Origin: Acidobacteriota bacterium
GTDB lineage: Bacteria > Actinomycetota > Actinomycetes > Actinomycetales > Microbacteriaceae
Direction: 5' to 3'
DNA: 39,209 bases
Assembly: GCA_019351995.1 (NCBI GenBank)
Contig: JABBOD010000026.1
Location: 1-39,209, forward strand
The notes under the pieces are model-generated. The model did not search any database, was not told the DNA's origin, and saw only the letters and a program-made list of their open reading frames with translations. Positions 1-6,320 of the stretch are shown in pieces (within the stretch, counting starts at the first letter, position 1; each line of letters opens with the position of its first letter). A program made the translations under genes and the position numbers.

Positions 1-70
1 TCGTGTAGAGCTCGGGCGTCGCCGATTCGGGGGCCATGGCGGGAGTGGAGGGGGCGTCGTCGGCAGTCAC
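1..70 (-). CDS. 5' end of a gene, possibly acyl-CoA carboxylase beta subunit (partial)
   Basis: Only the first 23 codons are inside the window. The start is the GTG at 70. It is supported by TAGGCT on the minus strand (78-83) lying 7 bases upstream, the same arrangement as at rmlB. The visible peptide is Ala/Pro-rich and ends in PELYT, and the next codon begins with A. Actinobacterial acyl-CoA (propionyl-CoA) carboxylase beta subunits often have a low-complexity N-terminus followed by a Thr-Ala-Gly-Lys segment at this point. AccD also commonly lies divergent to birA in actinobacteria. The product is therefore an inference from context plus five residues. That a gene starts here is much surer than its identity. 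Confidence 0.5.
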   Translation of the reverse strand, partial: MTADDAPSTPAMAPESATPELYT

Positions 71-83
71 GCGGTTCAGCCTA
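71..83 (-). promoter_or_regulatory. Leaderless-type -10 element (TAGGCT) for the partial gene at the left edge
   Basis: Minus-strand TAGGCT occupies 83-78, followed by a 7-base spacer and the GTG at 70. Transcription would start at or next to the start codon. No purine-rich Shine-Dalgarno sequence lies between them. The rmlB start at 10821 has the same hexamer and spacing. Confidence 0.55.
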
Positions 84-116
84 CCGAGGGGGAAGCGGGC
101 GGGGGCTTGGTGGAAC

Positions 117-1559
117 CTACAGAAGGCGAGAGGGACCTTCAGTGCTCTTCCACGGGGCGGTGAGGTCGGACCAATATGGATCCACCTCCATCCGAGTGCC
201 CCACCGACCCCTGAGCCGGTCGGACTCGGACAGCGTGCTCGTGGCCACTCGGGTCTGCGATTCGAAATGGAAGAGCCGCGCCCACGGCGTCCACACGATC
301 CGAGAGCCCGCCGTGCGCACTTTGAGGCTGAGATCGACGTCGTTGTAGTTTCCCGGCAGCAATGATGACAACCCTCCAACGCGACGGAACATCGAGGAGG
401 TGATCATCGCGCAGGCCGCCGTCACGCCCGCGACCTCGTGGTCGGAGGTGAGCGATCCGAGCCCATCGTCATCGTCTTCCGCCCAGCCGAAGGCGATGTG
501 GCCCGCCACCCCCTCCCGATAGAAATGTCCGGAGTGCTGACGACGGCCGTCTTCGAAGAACAGGTTCGCCCCGACCATGCCGATGCCCGGTTGCTGGCAC
601 AGGGACAGCATCGTCTCGATCCAGTCCGCGCTGATGACCTCAACGTCGTCGTTGAGCAGCAGCAAGTACCCGCCGCTGGCATGGGCCGCTCCGCGATTGA
701 TTTTGGCGGAGAAGTTGAACGTCTCCGACCACCTCACCACCATCAGCCGGTCCCCGGCCACTCTCTCCAACTCGTCGATCACCGACGACGGCGTCGCATC
801 GTCGGCGACGACCACGATCTCGATGTGGGCGTAGCTCGACGTCTCGACGATCGAGCGCACCGCTTCGACCACCAGAACCCTGTCCGCGCCACGGACCGAG
901 GCGGATGATCCGCGCGTGGGGATGATGATCGAGACCAACGGGGTTCCGACGACGGGAAAACGGATGCGCACGCCAGCTGGTGCGACCGTGTCGACTTCCG
1001 CGATCACTCCCGCATCGTCGAGTCGACGCTGGACCGCGGTGCGACGCACGTCGAGGGCGGGAACCTTCGCCGGGCTGTCGCGGTGAGAGAGCGGCTCAGG
1101 GATGTGGACCACTCGGCTCGGCTCGACCCGAAGCGCAAAACCGCTGAGGGCGGCACGGCTCTCGCCCGCGAGCAGCAGAGACTTTGCTGCCTCGACGTCG
1201 AGAGCGACGAGATCTCCCAGGTAATCCTGTGCCAGGAGGCGAAGCGGGGAGAAGTCGGGGCGTCGGATCGCGAAGGTCTGAGCCGCGACCTGGATGGTGC
1301 TATCCGTGTAGACGATCGCCGCCGAGAACCGGTGGATCACATCGACCAGGCGGCGCAGAGCTCCGGGTTCCAATGTCGTCCCTGCTTCGACGAGAACCAG
1401 AACAGTGGCGAGGTCCGATGCGAGCGCGGCGAGAACAGTCGTCTCGTCAACGAGGGTTGCCACGACGCCACGCTGCCGGCTTACCGCGGCAGATGTCCGG
1501 GCGCGGTCGCCGCCGCCTGTGATGACGACGGACACCCGGGGTTCGGCCTCAGCCGTCAC
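117..1559 (-). CDS. GT2 family glycosyltransferase, two-domain (rhamnosyltransferase-like)
   Basis: A 480-residue protein that probably transfers a nucleotide-activated sugar in surface glycan assembly on the cytoplasmic side of the membrane. Residues 1 to about 200 look like a degenerate GT-A-like half (starting RVSVVITGGG, no clear catalytic Asp pair). A complete GT2 domain follows, opening with PLVSIIIPTRG near residue 207. It has the acceptor/metal motif LLNDDVEV and the later GNYNDVDLSLKVR segment. The C-terminus has DPYWSDL, matching the DPYYxxxL ending of many O-antigen/rhamnan GT2 enzymes. There is no membrane segment. The GTG start overlaps the upstream 92-residue gene by 11 bases, so translational coupling is likely. 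Donor and acceptor cannot be told from sequence. Confidence 0.85.
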   Translation of the reverse strand: MTAEAEPRVSVVITGGGDRARTSAAVSRQRGVVATLVDETTVLAALASDLATVLVLVEAGTTLEPGALRRLVDVIHRFSAAIVYTDSTIQVAAQTFAIRRPDFSPLRLLAQDYLGDLVALDVEAAKSLLLAGESRAALSGFALRVEPSRVVHIPEPLSHRDSPAKVPALDVRRTAVQRRLDDAGVIAEVDTVAPAGVRIRFPVVGTPLVSIIIPTRGSSASVRGADRVLVVEAVRSIVETSSYAHIEIVVVADDATPSSVIDELERVAGDRLMVVRWSETFNFSAKINRGAAHASGGYLLLLNDDVEVISADWIETMLSLCQQPGIGMVGANLFFEDGRRQHSGHFYREGVAGHIAFGWAEDDDDGLGSLTSDHEVAGVTAACAMITSSMFRRVGGLSSLLPGNYNDVDLSLKVRTAGSRIVWTPWARLFHFESQTRVATSTLSESDRLRGRWGTRMEVDPYWSDLTAPWKSTEGPSRLL

Positions 1560-1827
1560 GCTTCCGCCTGCCCATTCGGTGGGAGACGATGTTGAGGGGA
1601 GTCGCCGCGATCTGGCCGAAGCGCCACGTCAAGGAGCCACGCATCCGCGCGATCTGCTGCTCGACTCTCAGTTGTTCGCTCGGGGTGAGCGCAAAGTCGA
1701 CGGACTGCTCGGCGAGTTGGGCCTCAAGCCCCAAGATGCGGTCGATGAGTGCGAGTTCTCGCTCGTAGTCGTCTGATTCGCGGCTCCGCGGCGACTCTCG
1801 CGACGATTCCGACCACCCATCGGTCAC
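1549..1827 (-). CDS. Small coiled-coil protein with C-terminal S-x-x-WR motif (unknown function)
   Basis: This 92-residue reading frame fills the gap between two glycosyltransferase genes. The GTG start (1827-1825) overlaps the stop of the upstream mannose-synthase-like gene as GTGA, and the stop overlaps the next gene by 11 bases. The N-terminus is Ser/Arg/Glu-rich. A charged heptad-like helix follows (about residues 20-60, rich in Leu/Glu/Gln/Arg). It ends with RGSLTWRFGQIAATPL and a basic tail. The SxxWR-x(5-7)-P pattern resembles the segment often found at the C-terminal end of large GT2/methyltransferase glycan proteins. Here it stands alone. It may be a scaffold or membrane-edge adaptor for the neighbouring GTs (inference). 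The coding assignment rests on overlaps and the motif, not on a recognised family. Confidence 0.65.
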   Translation of the reverse strand: MTDGWSESSRESPRSRESDDYERELALIDRILGLEAQLAEQSVDFALTPSEQLRVEQQIARMRGSLTWRFGQIAATPLNIVSHRMGRRKRDG

Positions 1828-2636
1828 GGAGATCGATCCTCTCCGCTCGGGGATGACATCGAGCCTACCCGGATGCTCGGGGTCGGCCGGCGGGACAATC
1901 GGCGCGTGATTCCCCACCAGGTCACTTTGCGCATGGCCTCCACCACGATGTCTGAGCTCATCTTCGAGACGCCGGCGATTCGCTCCCGGAAGGTGATCGG
2001 CACCTCCCGGATCTGCCAGCCGGCGTCGTATGCCCTGATCGTCAGGTCGATCTGGAAGCAGTATCCGCGCGAGTCGATCGTGGTCTCGTCGATCGTGTCC
2101 AACACCGTCCGACGGTAGGCGCGGTAGCCGGCGGTGATGTCGTGAACCGGGATGCGAAGAGCCAGCCGGGCGTAGCGGTTCGCGCCGACGCTGAGAATGC
2201 GGCGACGAAGCGGCCAGTCGACCACCGTGCCGCCCGAAATCCATCGCGATCCGATCACAAGCCCGATGGCTGGGTCGGAGCGAAGCGTCTCGAGCATCGC
2301 CGGCAGCGCGTCCGCCGGGTGCGATCCATCGGCGTCCATTTCGACGACGATGTCGTACCCGTGCTCCGCCGCCCAGGCGAAGCCGGCCAGGTAGGCCCGG
2401 CCCAGACCGTCTTTGCTGGTGCGATGCATCACATGCAGCTGGTCGTCGGCGGCGGCGAGGCGCTCGGCCAGTTCGCCGGTGCCGTCGGGACTCGAGTCGT
2501 CGACGATCAGGATGTCGACCTCGGGGACGGTGGCGCGCACCGCGGTGACGGCCGTCGACAGGTTGTCGATCTCGTTGTATGTCGGGGTGATCACGAGCAC
2601 CCGCGACACCCCCGCGGAGTCCGAAGGCGGAGGCAT
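1824..2636 (-). CDS. Polyprenol-phosphate mannose synthase-like GT2 (DPM1 type)
   Basis: A 270-residue GT2 enzyme of the dolichol/polyprenol-phosphate mannose synthase type. In actinobacteria such enzymes use GDP-mannose and polyprenyl phosphate to make the lipid-linked mannose used by GT-C mannosyltransferases. Visible features are the N-terminal VLVITPTYNE, the nucleotide-binding DDSSPDGTG, the metal motif EMDADGSHP, GSRWISGG, and the TAGYRAYRR acceptor-side motif. It is the short DPM1 form without C-terminal transmembrane helices. I chose ATG 2636 because minus-strand TAGAAT (2649-2644) sits 7 bases upstream. ATG 2645 is in frame, but TAGAAT would then overlap it. It heads the leftward unit and is divergent from birA. 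Other lipid-linked hexose synthases share these motifs, so mannose is likely rather than proven. Confidence 0.85.
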   Translation of the reverse strand: MPPPSDSAGVSRVLVITPTYNEIDNLSTAVTAVRATVPEVDILIVDDSSPDGTGELAERLAAADDQLHVMHRTSKDGLGRAYLAGFAWAAEHGYDIVVEMDADGSHPADALPAMLETLRSDPAIGLVIGSRWISGGTVVDWPLRRRILSVGANRYARLALRIPVHDITAGYRAYRRTVLDTIDETTIDSRGYCFQIDLTIRAYDAGWQIREVPITFRERIAGVSKMSSDIVVEAMRKVTWWGITRRLSRRPTPSIRVGSMSSPSGEDRSP

Positions 2637-2643
2637 GACACTC

Positions 2644-2653
2644 ATTCTAGGCT
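2644..2653. promoter_or_regulatory. Shared bidirectional -10 element (ANNNTANNNT) between birA and the mannose-synthase-like gene
   Basis: Plus-strand TAGGCT (2648-2653) ends 6 bases before the birA ATG at 2660. Minus-strand TAGAAT (2649-2644) ends 7 bases before ATG 2636. The two hexamers share the central TA dinucleotide, so ten bases can serve both strands. Neither gene has a convincing Shine-Dalgarno sequence, in keeping with leaderless transcripts. Confidence 0.55.
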
Positions 2654-2659
2654 CAAGGG

Positions 2660-3448
2660 ATGTTGCTCCCACTCAGCTCCGAGCAGGTGCCCCGACTCGT
2701 TCAGCTCCCGTCGATCGCGTCGACCAACGCAGAGCTCGTCCGCCTCGCGGCCACAGGAGATGCGGTGCCGTTCACCACCGTGGTGACCGACGATCAGACG
2801 GCGGGGCGCGGGCGACGGGGACGCTCATGGACGGCGCCGGCTGGCACGTCATTGGCGATCTCGGTGCTGGTGCGTCCGGTCGGGCCCGACGGGAGGGTTC
2901 TCGATGCCGCGCGGTTCGGCTGGTTGTCGATGGCGGCGGGTGTCGCGATGACGGACGCCGTCGCGGGGATCGTGCCAGCGGCATCCGTTGGTTTCAAGTG
3001 GCCGAATGACGTGCTGGTGGGAGATCGAAAGATCTGCGGCGTGCTCGGCGAGTTGCTGCCGTCCGGGGACGGCGTGGTGATCGGCGCCGGCGTCAACCTG
3101 ACGATGTCGGCCGAGCAGCTTCCCGTCCCCACCGCGACGTCCGCGATCATCGAGGGGGCGGTACTGGACGGACTTCAGGACCGCGTGCTCTCTGCGTACC
3201 TGATTCGTCTGATGGCCCTCGTCGAGCGGTACGGAGCCAGCGGCGGCGACGCCGACGCCAGCGGGCTGCGTGCGGCGGCGGTCGAGCGATGCACGACGCT
3301 CGGCCGCCAGGTCCGCGCGGAGCTGCCAGGGGGAGCGGAACTGGCGGGGCAGGCGGTCGGCATCGACGCGCTCGGCCGTCTTGAGGTTCGCCTCGGATCC
3401 GGGCGTGTCGAGGCGATCGCGGCCGGAGACGTCATCCACCTGCGGTAG
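2660..3448 (+). CDS. birA: Biotin-[acetyl-CoA-carboxylase] ligase (biotin protein ligase)
   Basis: A 262-residue cytoplasmic enzyme that forms biotinyl-AMP and transfers biotin to the carrier domain of acyl-CoA carboxylases. Visible motifs are STN at 21-23, the adenylate-binding GRGRRGRSW at 49-57, KWPNDVLVGDRKICG near residues 113-128 with the catalytic-site Lys, and GAGVN further on. A small C-terminal SH3-like domain ends the protein. There is no N-terminal helix-turn-helix, so it is the monofunctional class without repressor activity. The ATG at 2660 is supported by the leaderless -10 TAGGCT. A PH-domain gene follows after 10 bases, as in the actinobacterial birA-PH-gtrA-purK-purE neighbourhood. 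Confidence 0.96.
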   Translation: MLLPLSSEQVPRLVQLPSIASTNAELVRLAATGDAVPFTTVVTDDQTAGRGRRGRSWTAPAGTSLAISVLVRPVGPDGRVLDAARFGWLSMAAGVAMTDAVAGIVPAASVGFKWPNDVLVGDRKICGVLGELLPSGDGVVIGAGVNLTMSAEQLPVPTATSAIIEGAVLDGLQDRVLSAYLIRLMALVERYGASGGDADASGLRAAAVERCTTLGRQVRAELPGGAELAGQAVGIDALGRLEVRLGSGRVEAIAAGDVIHLR

Positions 3449-3458
3449 GAATGGAGCC

Positions 3459-4022
3459 ATGCCAGTCGAGGCGAGTCCCGAGTCTGTCGTCGCTCGTCTG
3501 CGGCCGCACGCGCGCGCTCTGTTCTGGCCGACGGTCGCGCTTCTGGTGGATGCGGGGGCGGTCAGCTATTTCTTCGGCTCGTTCCCCCAGCAGTGGATGA
3601 ATCAGGCGCTCCTCGCCGTCGGGGGCCTCGCCGCGCTGCTGCTCTTCGTCGCCCCCCTGCTCTCCTGGCTCGGACACAACTACACGATCACGACGCGACG
3701 CATCGTCATCCGCTCGGGACTGTTCGTGCGCAGCCGACAGGAGTTGCTCCACAGTCGCGGCTACGACGTGACGGTGCGCAAGGCGGGACTGCAACTGCTC
3801 TTCCGCAGCGGGGACGTGCTGGTCAATACCGGGCTCGAGCACCCCGTGCTGCTGCGCGACGTTCCGGGCGCCGACCTGGTGCAGTCGGCGCTGCACGACC
3901 TGATGGAGGCGAGCCTCAATCCGATCGCGGCGCGACGCCAGCAGGAGCAGTCTCGGTCCGAGCAGTCGTGGCCCGAGCCGCCTCGCCCGGACGACGAGAC
4001 GACACTGTGGGGGCGGCGCTGA
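3459..4022 (+). CDS. PH domain-containing membrane protein (bPH2/YdbT-like)
   Basis: A 187-residue protein with two adjacent hydrophobic segments (about residues 23-42 and 48-68) and a bacterial PH-like domain after them. The domain opens with NYTITTRRIVIRSGLFVRSRQE and contains the basic turn and the LLFRSGDVLVNTG strand. The tail from about residue 158 is Gln/Ser/Glu/Pro-rich and probably disordered. The start is ATG 3459, preceded by GGAATGGAG at a good Shine-Dalgarno distance. The longer upstream reading frame lies inside birA and is not needed. Function is unknown; members of the family are thought to sit at the membrane surface. The last 107 bases overlap the convergent gtrA gene. Confidence 0.85.
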   Translation: MPVEASPESVVARLRPHARALFWPTVALLVDAGAVSYFFGSFPQQWMNQALLAVGGLAALLLFVAPLLSWLGHNYTITTRRIVIRSGLFVRSRQELLHSRGYDVTVRKAGLQLLFRSGDVLVNTGLEHPVLLRDVPGADLVQSALHDLMEASLNPIAARRQQEQSRSEQSWPEPPRPDDETTLWGRR

Positions 4023-4503
4023 GTTGGTCAGCGGCGTGGGACTCGCGCACCTCGGGGAAGAGCGCCGGCTTCGGCTCACCGCGGTGCGGCGCGAACACCC
4101 AGAAGCGGTAGAGCGAGAAGCGGAAGGCCGTGCCCAGGGCGAGGCCGATCACGTTCGAGGAGATGTTGTCCGCCAGCACGGAGGTGTAGCCGAGCACGTA
4201 GTGCGAGATGAACAGGCAGAGCAGTCCGATCAGCATTCCGCCGATGCTGACGACGCCGAACTCGATCCCCTCCCGCATCAACTGCGGTCCGCGGTGCTCG
4301 CGGAAGGTCCAGTGCCGGTTCCCGATCCAGTTCACGATGATCGCCAGAATGGTCGAGACGATCTTGGCGAAGACCGGACCCTCGTGAATGTGATCGGGGT
4401 TGAAGACCGTCGCGCGCAGGACGTTGAAGACGCCGAAGTCGACAACCAGACCGAGGCCCCCGACCAGACCGAAGCGGACGAACTGCATGACGAGCTTGCG
4501 CAT
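3916..4503 (-). CDS. GtrA family membrane protein
   Basis: A 195-residue protein with the GtrA-like four-helix domain: QFVRFGLVGGLGLVVDFGVF, then AKIVSTILAIIVNWIGNRHWTF, then two more hydrophobic stretches to about residue 130. GtrA proteins are proposed to move polyprenyl-phosphate-linked sugars across the membrane for later transfer. A plausible client is the lipid-linked sugar made by one of the DPM1-like GT2 enzymes in this window (inference). The C-terminal tail beyond about residue 135 is low-complexity and overlaps the PH-domain gene on the other strand by 107 bases. The start is ATG 4503; ATG 4485 is a possible alternative. Minus-strand TAGACT at 4553-4548 could be its -10, giving a leader of about 37 bases. 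Confidence 0.85.
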   Translation of the reverse strand: MRKLVMQFVRFGLVGGLGLVVDFGVFNVLRATVFNPDHIHEGPVFAKIVSTILAIIVNWIGNRHWTFREHRGPQLMREGIEFGVVSIGGMLIGLLCLFISHYVLGYTSVLADNISSNVIGLALGTAFRFSLYRFWVFAPHRGEPKPALFPEVRESHAADQLSAAPTVSSRRPGEAARATTARTETAPAGVAPRSD

Positions 4504-4588
4504 CGCGGGGGGCCGCCTCGATTCCAGGACAATGGGTGAGGGGTGAAAGTCTAACCGCACCCTTGCTGACCCTTTCTGGAGAGGACCC

Positions 4589-4639
4589 GTGAAATCTTCG
4601 ACTTCGCTCAGGAACGCCCGCGCCGGGACAGTGGCATGA
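4589..4639 (+). CDS. Putative 16-codon leader peptide upstream of purK
   Basis: The divergent gtrA-purK gap (4504-4635) holds a short frame starting with GTG 4589. It is preceded by a strong Shine-Dalgarno sequence, GGAGAGG (4578-4584), 4 bases away. It encodes 16 residues that are Ser/Arg/Ala-rich with two basic positions. It stops at TGA 4637-4639, which overlaps the purK ATG as ATGA. purK itself has only a weak ribosome site in front of its ATG. The short frame may therefore load ribosomes that reinitiate on purK. No attenuator hairpin or purine riboswitch is obvious. The evidence is positional only, so it could be chance. Confidence 0.4.
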   Translation: MKSSTSLRNARAGTVA

Positions 4640-5760
4640 GAGTGGGTGTGATCGGCGGCGGCCAGCTTGCCCGCATGATGGTGCCGCCCGCGATCGCGTT
4701 GGGAATCGAGATCCACGTGCTCGCCGAAGAACCCGGACTTTCCGCAGCCATCGCCGCGACGGCGGTCGGCGATTACCGCGACATCGAGACCGTTCTGGCG
4801 TTTGCCGCGCACGTGGATGTGATCACGTTCGACCACGAGCACGTTCCGCAGCGTGTGCTGGCCGCGCTGGTGACGGCCGGTCACGCCGTGCATCCCGGCC
4901 CGGATGCCCTGGCCGTCGCGCAGGACAAGATCGTGATGCGCGAGCGGCTGACCGACATCGGCGCGCCGGTTCCCGACTGGGCCGTGATTCACGATGCCGC
5001 ATCGCTCGGGGCCTTTCTGGACGCACACGGCGGCCAGGCCGTGGTGAAGACCCCCCGCGGCGGGTATGACGGTAAGGGTGTTCGGGTCGTCCGTGCGCCC
5101 GGCGACGTGGACGACTGGTTCGCGCAGGCTGCCGAGGGAACGAGGGAGGGGCTCCTCGTCGAGGAACTCGTCGACTTCCGCCGCGAACTCGCGCAGCTGG
5201 TGGCGCGACGACCATCCGGCGAGGTGCGTGCGTGGCCGCTCGTCGAGACCGTGCAGCAGGGCGGAGTGTGCGCCGAGGTGTTCGCCCCGGCGCCGTTCGC
5301 CGGAGAGCTGCCGGTCGCGGCCCGCGCGCTTGCCGAGCGGATCGCGACCGAGCTCGGCGTGACCGGGGTGCTCGCGGTCGAGCTGTTCGAGACGAGCGAT
5401 GGTCGCCTGCTGATCAACGAGCTCGCGATGCGCCCGCACAACACCGGACACTGGACCATCGACGGCGCCGTCACCAGCCAGTTCGAGCAGCACCTGCGGG
5501 CCGTGCTCGACCTGCCACTGGGCGACCCGTCGCCGATCACGCCGTGGAGCGTGATGGTCAACATCCTGGGGGGCCCGGTGGGGGCCACCATGCCGGAGCG
5601 CTACGGTGTCGCCTTCGGTGACCGTCCCGAGGTCAAGTTCCACTCGTACGGCAAGCAATCGCGGCCGGGGCGGAAGGTCGGCCACGTGACGGCGACCGGT
5701 GCCGAGCTCGAGGACACCGTCGCGAGGGCGCGTGCCGCAGCCGGGTTCTTCCAGGCCTGA
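4636..5760 (+). CDS. purK: N5-carboxyaminoimidazole ribonucleotide synthase
   Basis: A 374-residue ATP-grasp enzyme that converts AIR, bicarbonate and ATP to N5-CAIR in de novo purine synthesis. The N-terminal preATP-grasp motif is [11 protein letters not shown] (residues 4-14). The ATP-grasp core includes [13 protein letters not shown] near residue 135 with the nucleotide Lys and the Gly-rich loop. The metal-site stretch [16 protein letters not shown] lies near residue 265. Length is normal for PurK. Its start overlaps the stop of a 16-codon frame with a strong ribosome site. The product is consumed by PurE, encoded 16 bases downstream. Confidence 0.97.
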   Translation: MRVGVIGGGQLARMMVPPAIALGIEIHVLAEEPGLSAAIAATAVGDYRDIETVLAFAAHVDVITFDHEHVPQRVLAALVTAGHAVHPGPDALAVAQDKIVMRERLTDIGAPVPDWAVIHDAASLGAFLDAHGGQAVVKTPRGGYDGKGVRVVRAPGDVDDWFAQAAEGTREGLLVEELVDFRRELAQLVARRPSGEVRAWPLVETVQQGGVCAEVFAPAPFAGELPVAARALAERIATELGVTGVLAVELFETSDGRLLINELAMRPHNTGHWTIDGAVTSQFEQHLRAVLDLPLGDPSPITPWSVMVNILGGPVGATMPERYGVAFGDRPEVKFHSYGKQSRPGRKVGHVTATGAELEDTVARARAAAGFFQA

Positions 5761-5764
5761 CACG

Positions 5765-5770
5765 TACCAT
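5765..5770 (+). promoter_or_regulatory. Leaderless-type -10 (TACCAT) for purE
   Basis: TACCAT ends 6 bases before the GTG at 5777 and begins just after the purK stop codon. The short interval has no Shine-Dalgarno sequence. This fixes the purE start and suggests purE can be transcribed independently of purK. Confidence 0.5.
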
Positions 5771-5776
5771 GGCGGG

Positions 5777-6307
5777 GTGCCAGGGACCAACGCTTCGATC
5801 GACGCGTCACGCGAGCCGTCGCCACTGGTCTCGGTCGTCATGGGCTCTGACTCCGACTGGAACGTCATGTCCGAGGCGGCCGCGGCACTGACCGAGTTCG
5901 CGATCCCGCACGAGGTCGAGGTCGTCTCCGCGCATCGCACGCCCAAGCGGATGATCGCTTTCGGCTCCGAGGCGGCCGGCCGCGGCATCCGTGTCATCAT
6001 CGCCGGCGCCGGTGGTGCCGCCCATCTGCCGGGCATGCTGGCGTCGGTGACGACGCTTCCGGTAATCGGGGTGCCGGTGCCGCTGGCGAAGCTCGACGGA
6101 CTCGACTCGCTGCTGTCGATCGTCCAGATGCCGTCCGGCATCCCGGTGGCCACCGTCTCGATCGGTGGCGCCCGCAACGCGGGCCTGCTCGCCGCGCGCA
6201 TCCTCGCCACCTCCGATTCCGCTCTCGCCACCCGACTCGAGCAGTTCGCCGCCGGGCTCGAGGCGCTCGTCATCGAGAAGAACGCCCAGCTGCAGCGCGG
6301 GCTCTGA
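5777..6307 (+). CDS. purE: N5-carboxyaminoimidazole ribonucleotide mutase (class I PurE)
   Basis: A 176-residue cytoplasmic mutase that moves the carboxyl group of N5-CAIR to give CAIR. Class I signatures are clear: [10 protein letters not shown] near residue 20 (substrate phosphate site), SAHRTPKRM with the catalytic His, and [12 protein letters not shown]. The start is GTG 5777; the longer frame running back into purK is rejected. Residues 1-15 are a short extension before the conserved core. The pairing with PurK shows that the bacterial two-step route is used. Confidence 0.96.
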   Translation: MPGTNASIDASREPSPLVSVVMGSDSDWNVMSEAAAALTEFAIPHEVEVVSAHRTPKRMIAFGSEAAGRGIRVIIAGAGGAAHLPGMLASVTTLPVIGVPVPLAKLDGLDSLLSIVQMPSGIPVATVSIGGARNAGLLAARILATSDSALATRLEQFAAGLEALVIEKNAQLQRGL

Positions 6308-6320
6308 CCGGGAGCCCGCT

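Noticed and set aside
4504..4588. Purine riboswitch upstream of purK
   Set aside because: I could not find the conserved riboswitch core or paired helices in this short gap. Only the small coupled frame stands out.
3916..6273. 785-codon open frame on the minus strand across gtrA, purK and purE
   Set aside because: Only the last 195 codons (from 4503) show GtrA features. The rest is antisense to clear purK and purE and reads as low-complexity Arg/His/Gly-rich sequence.
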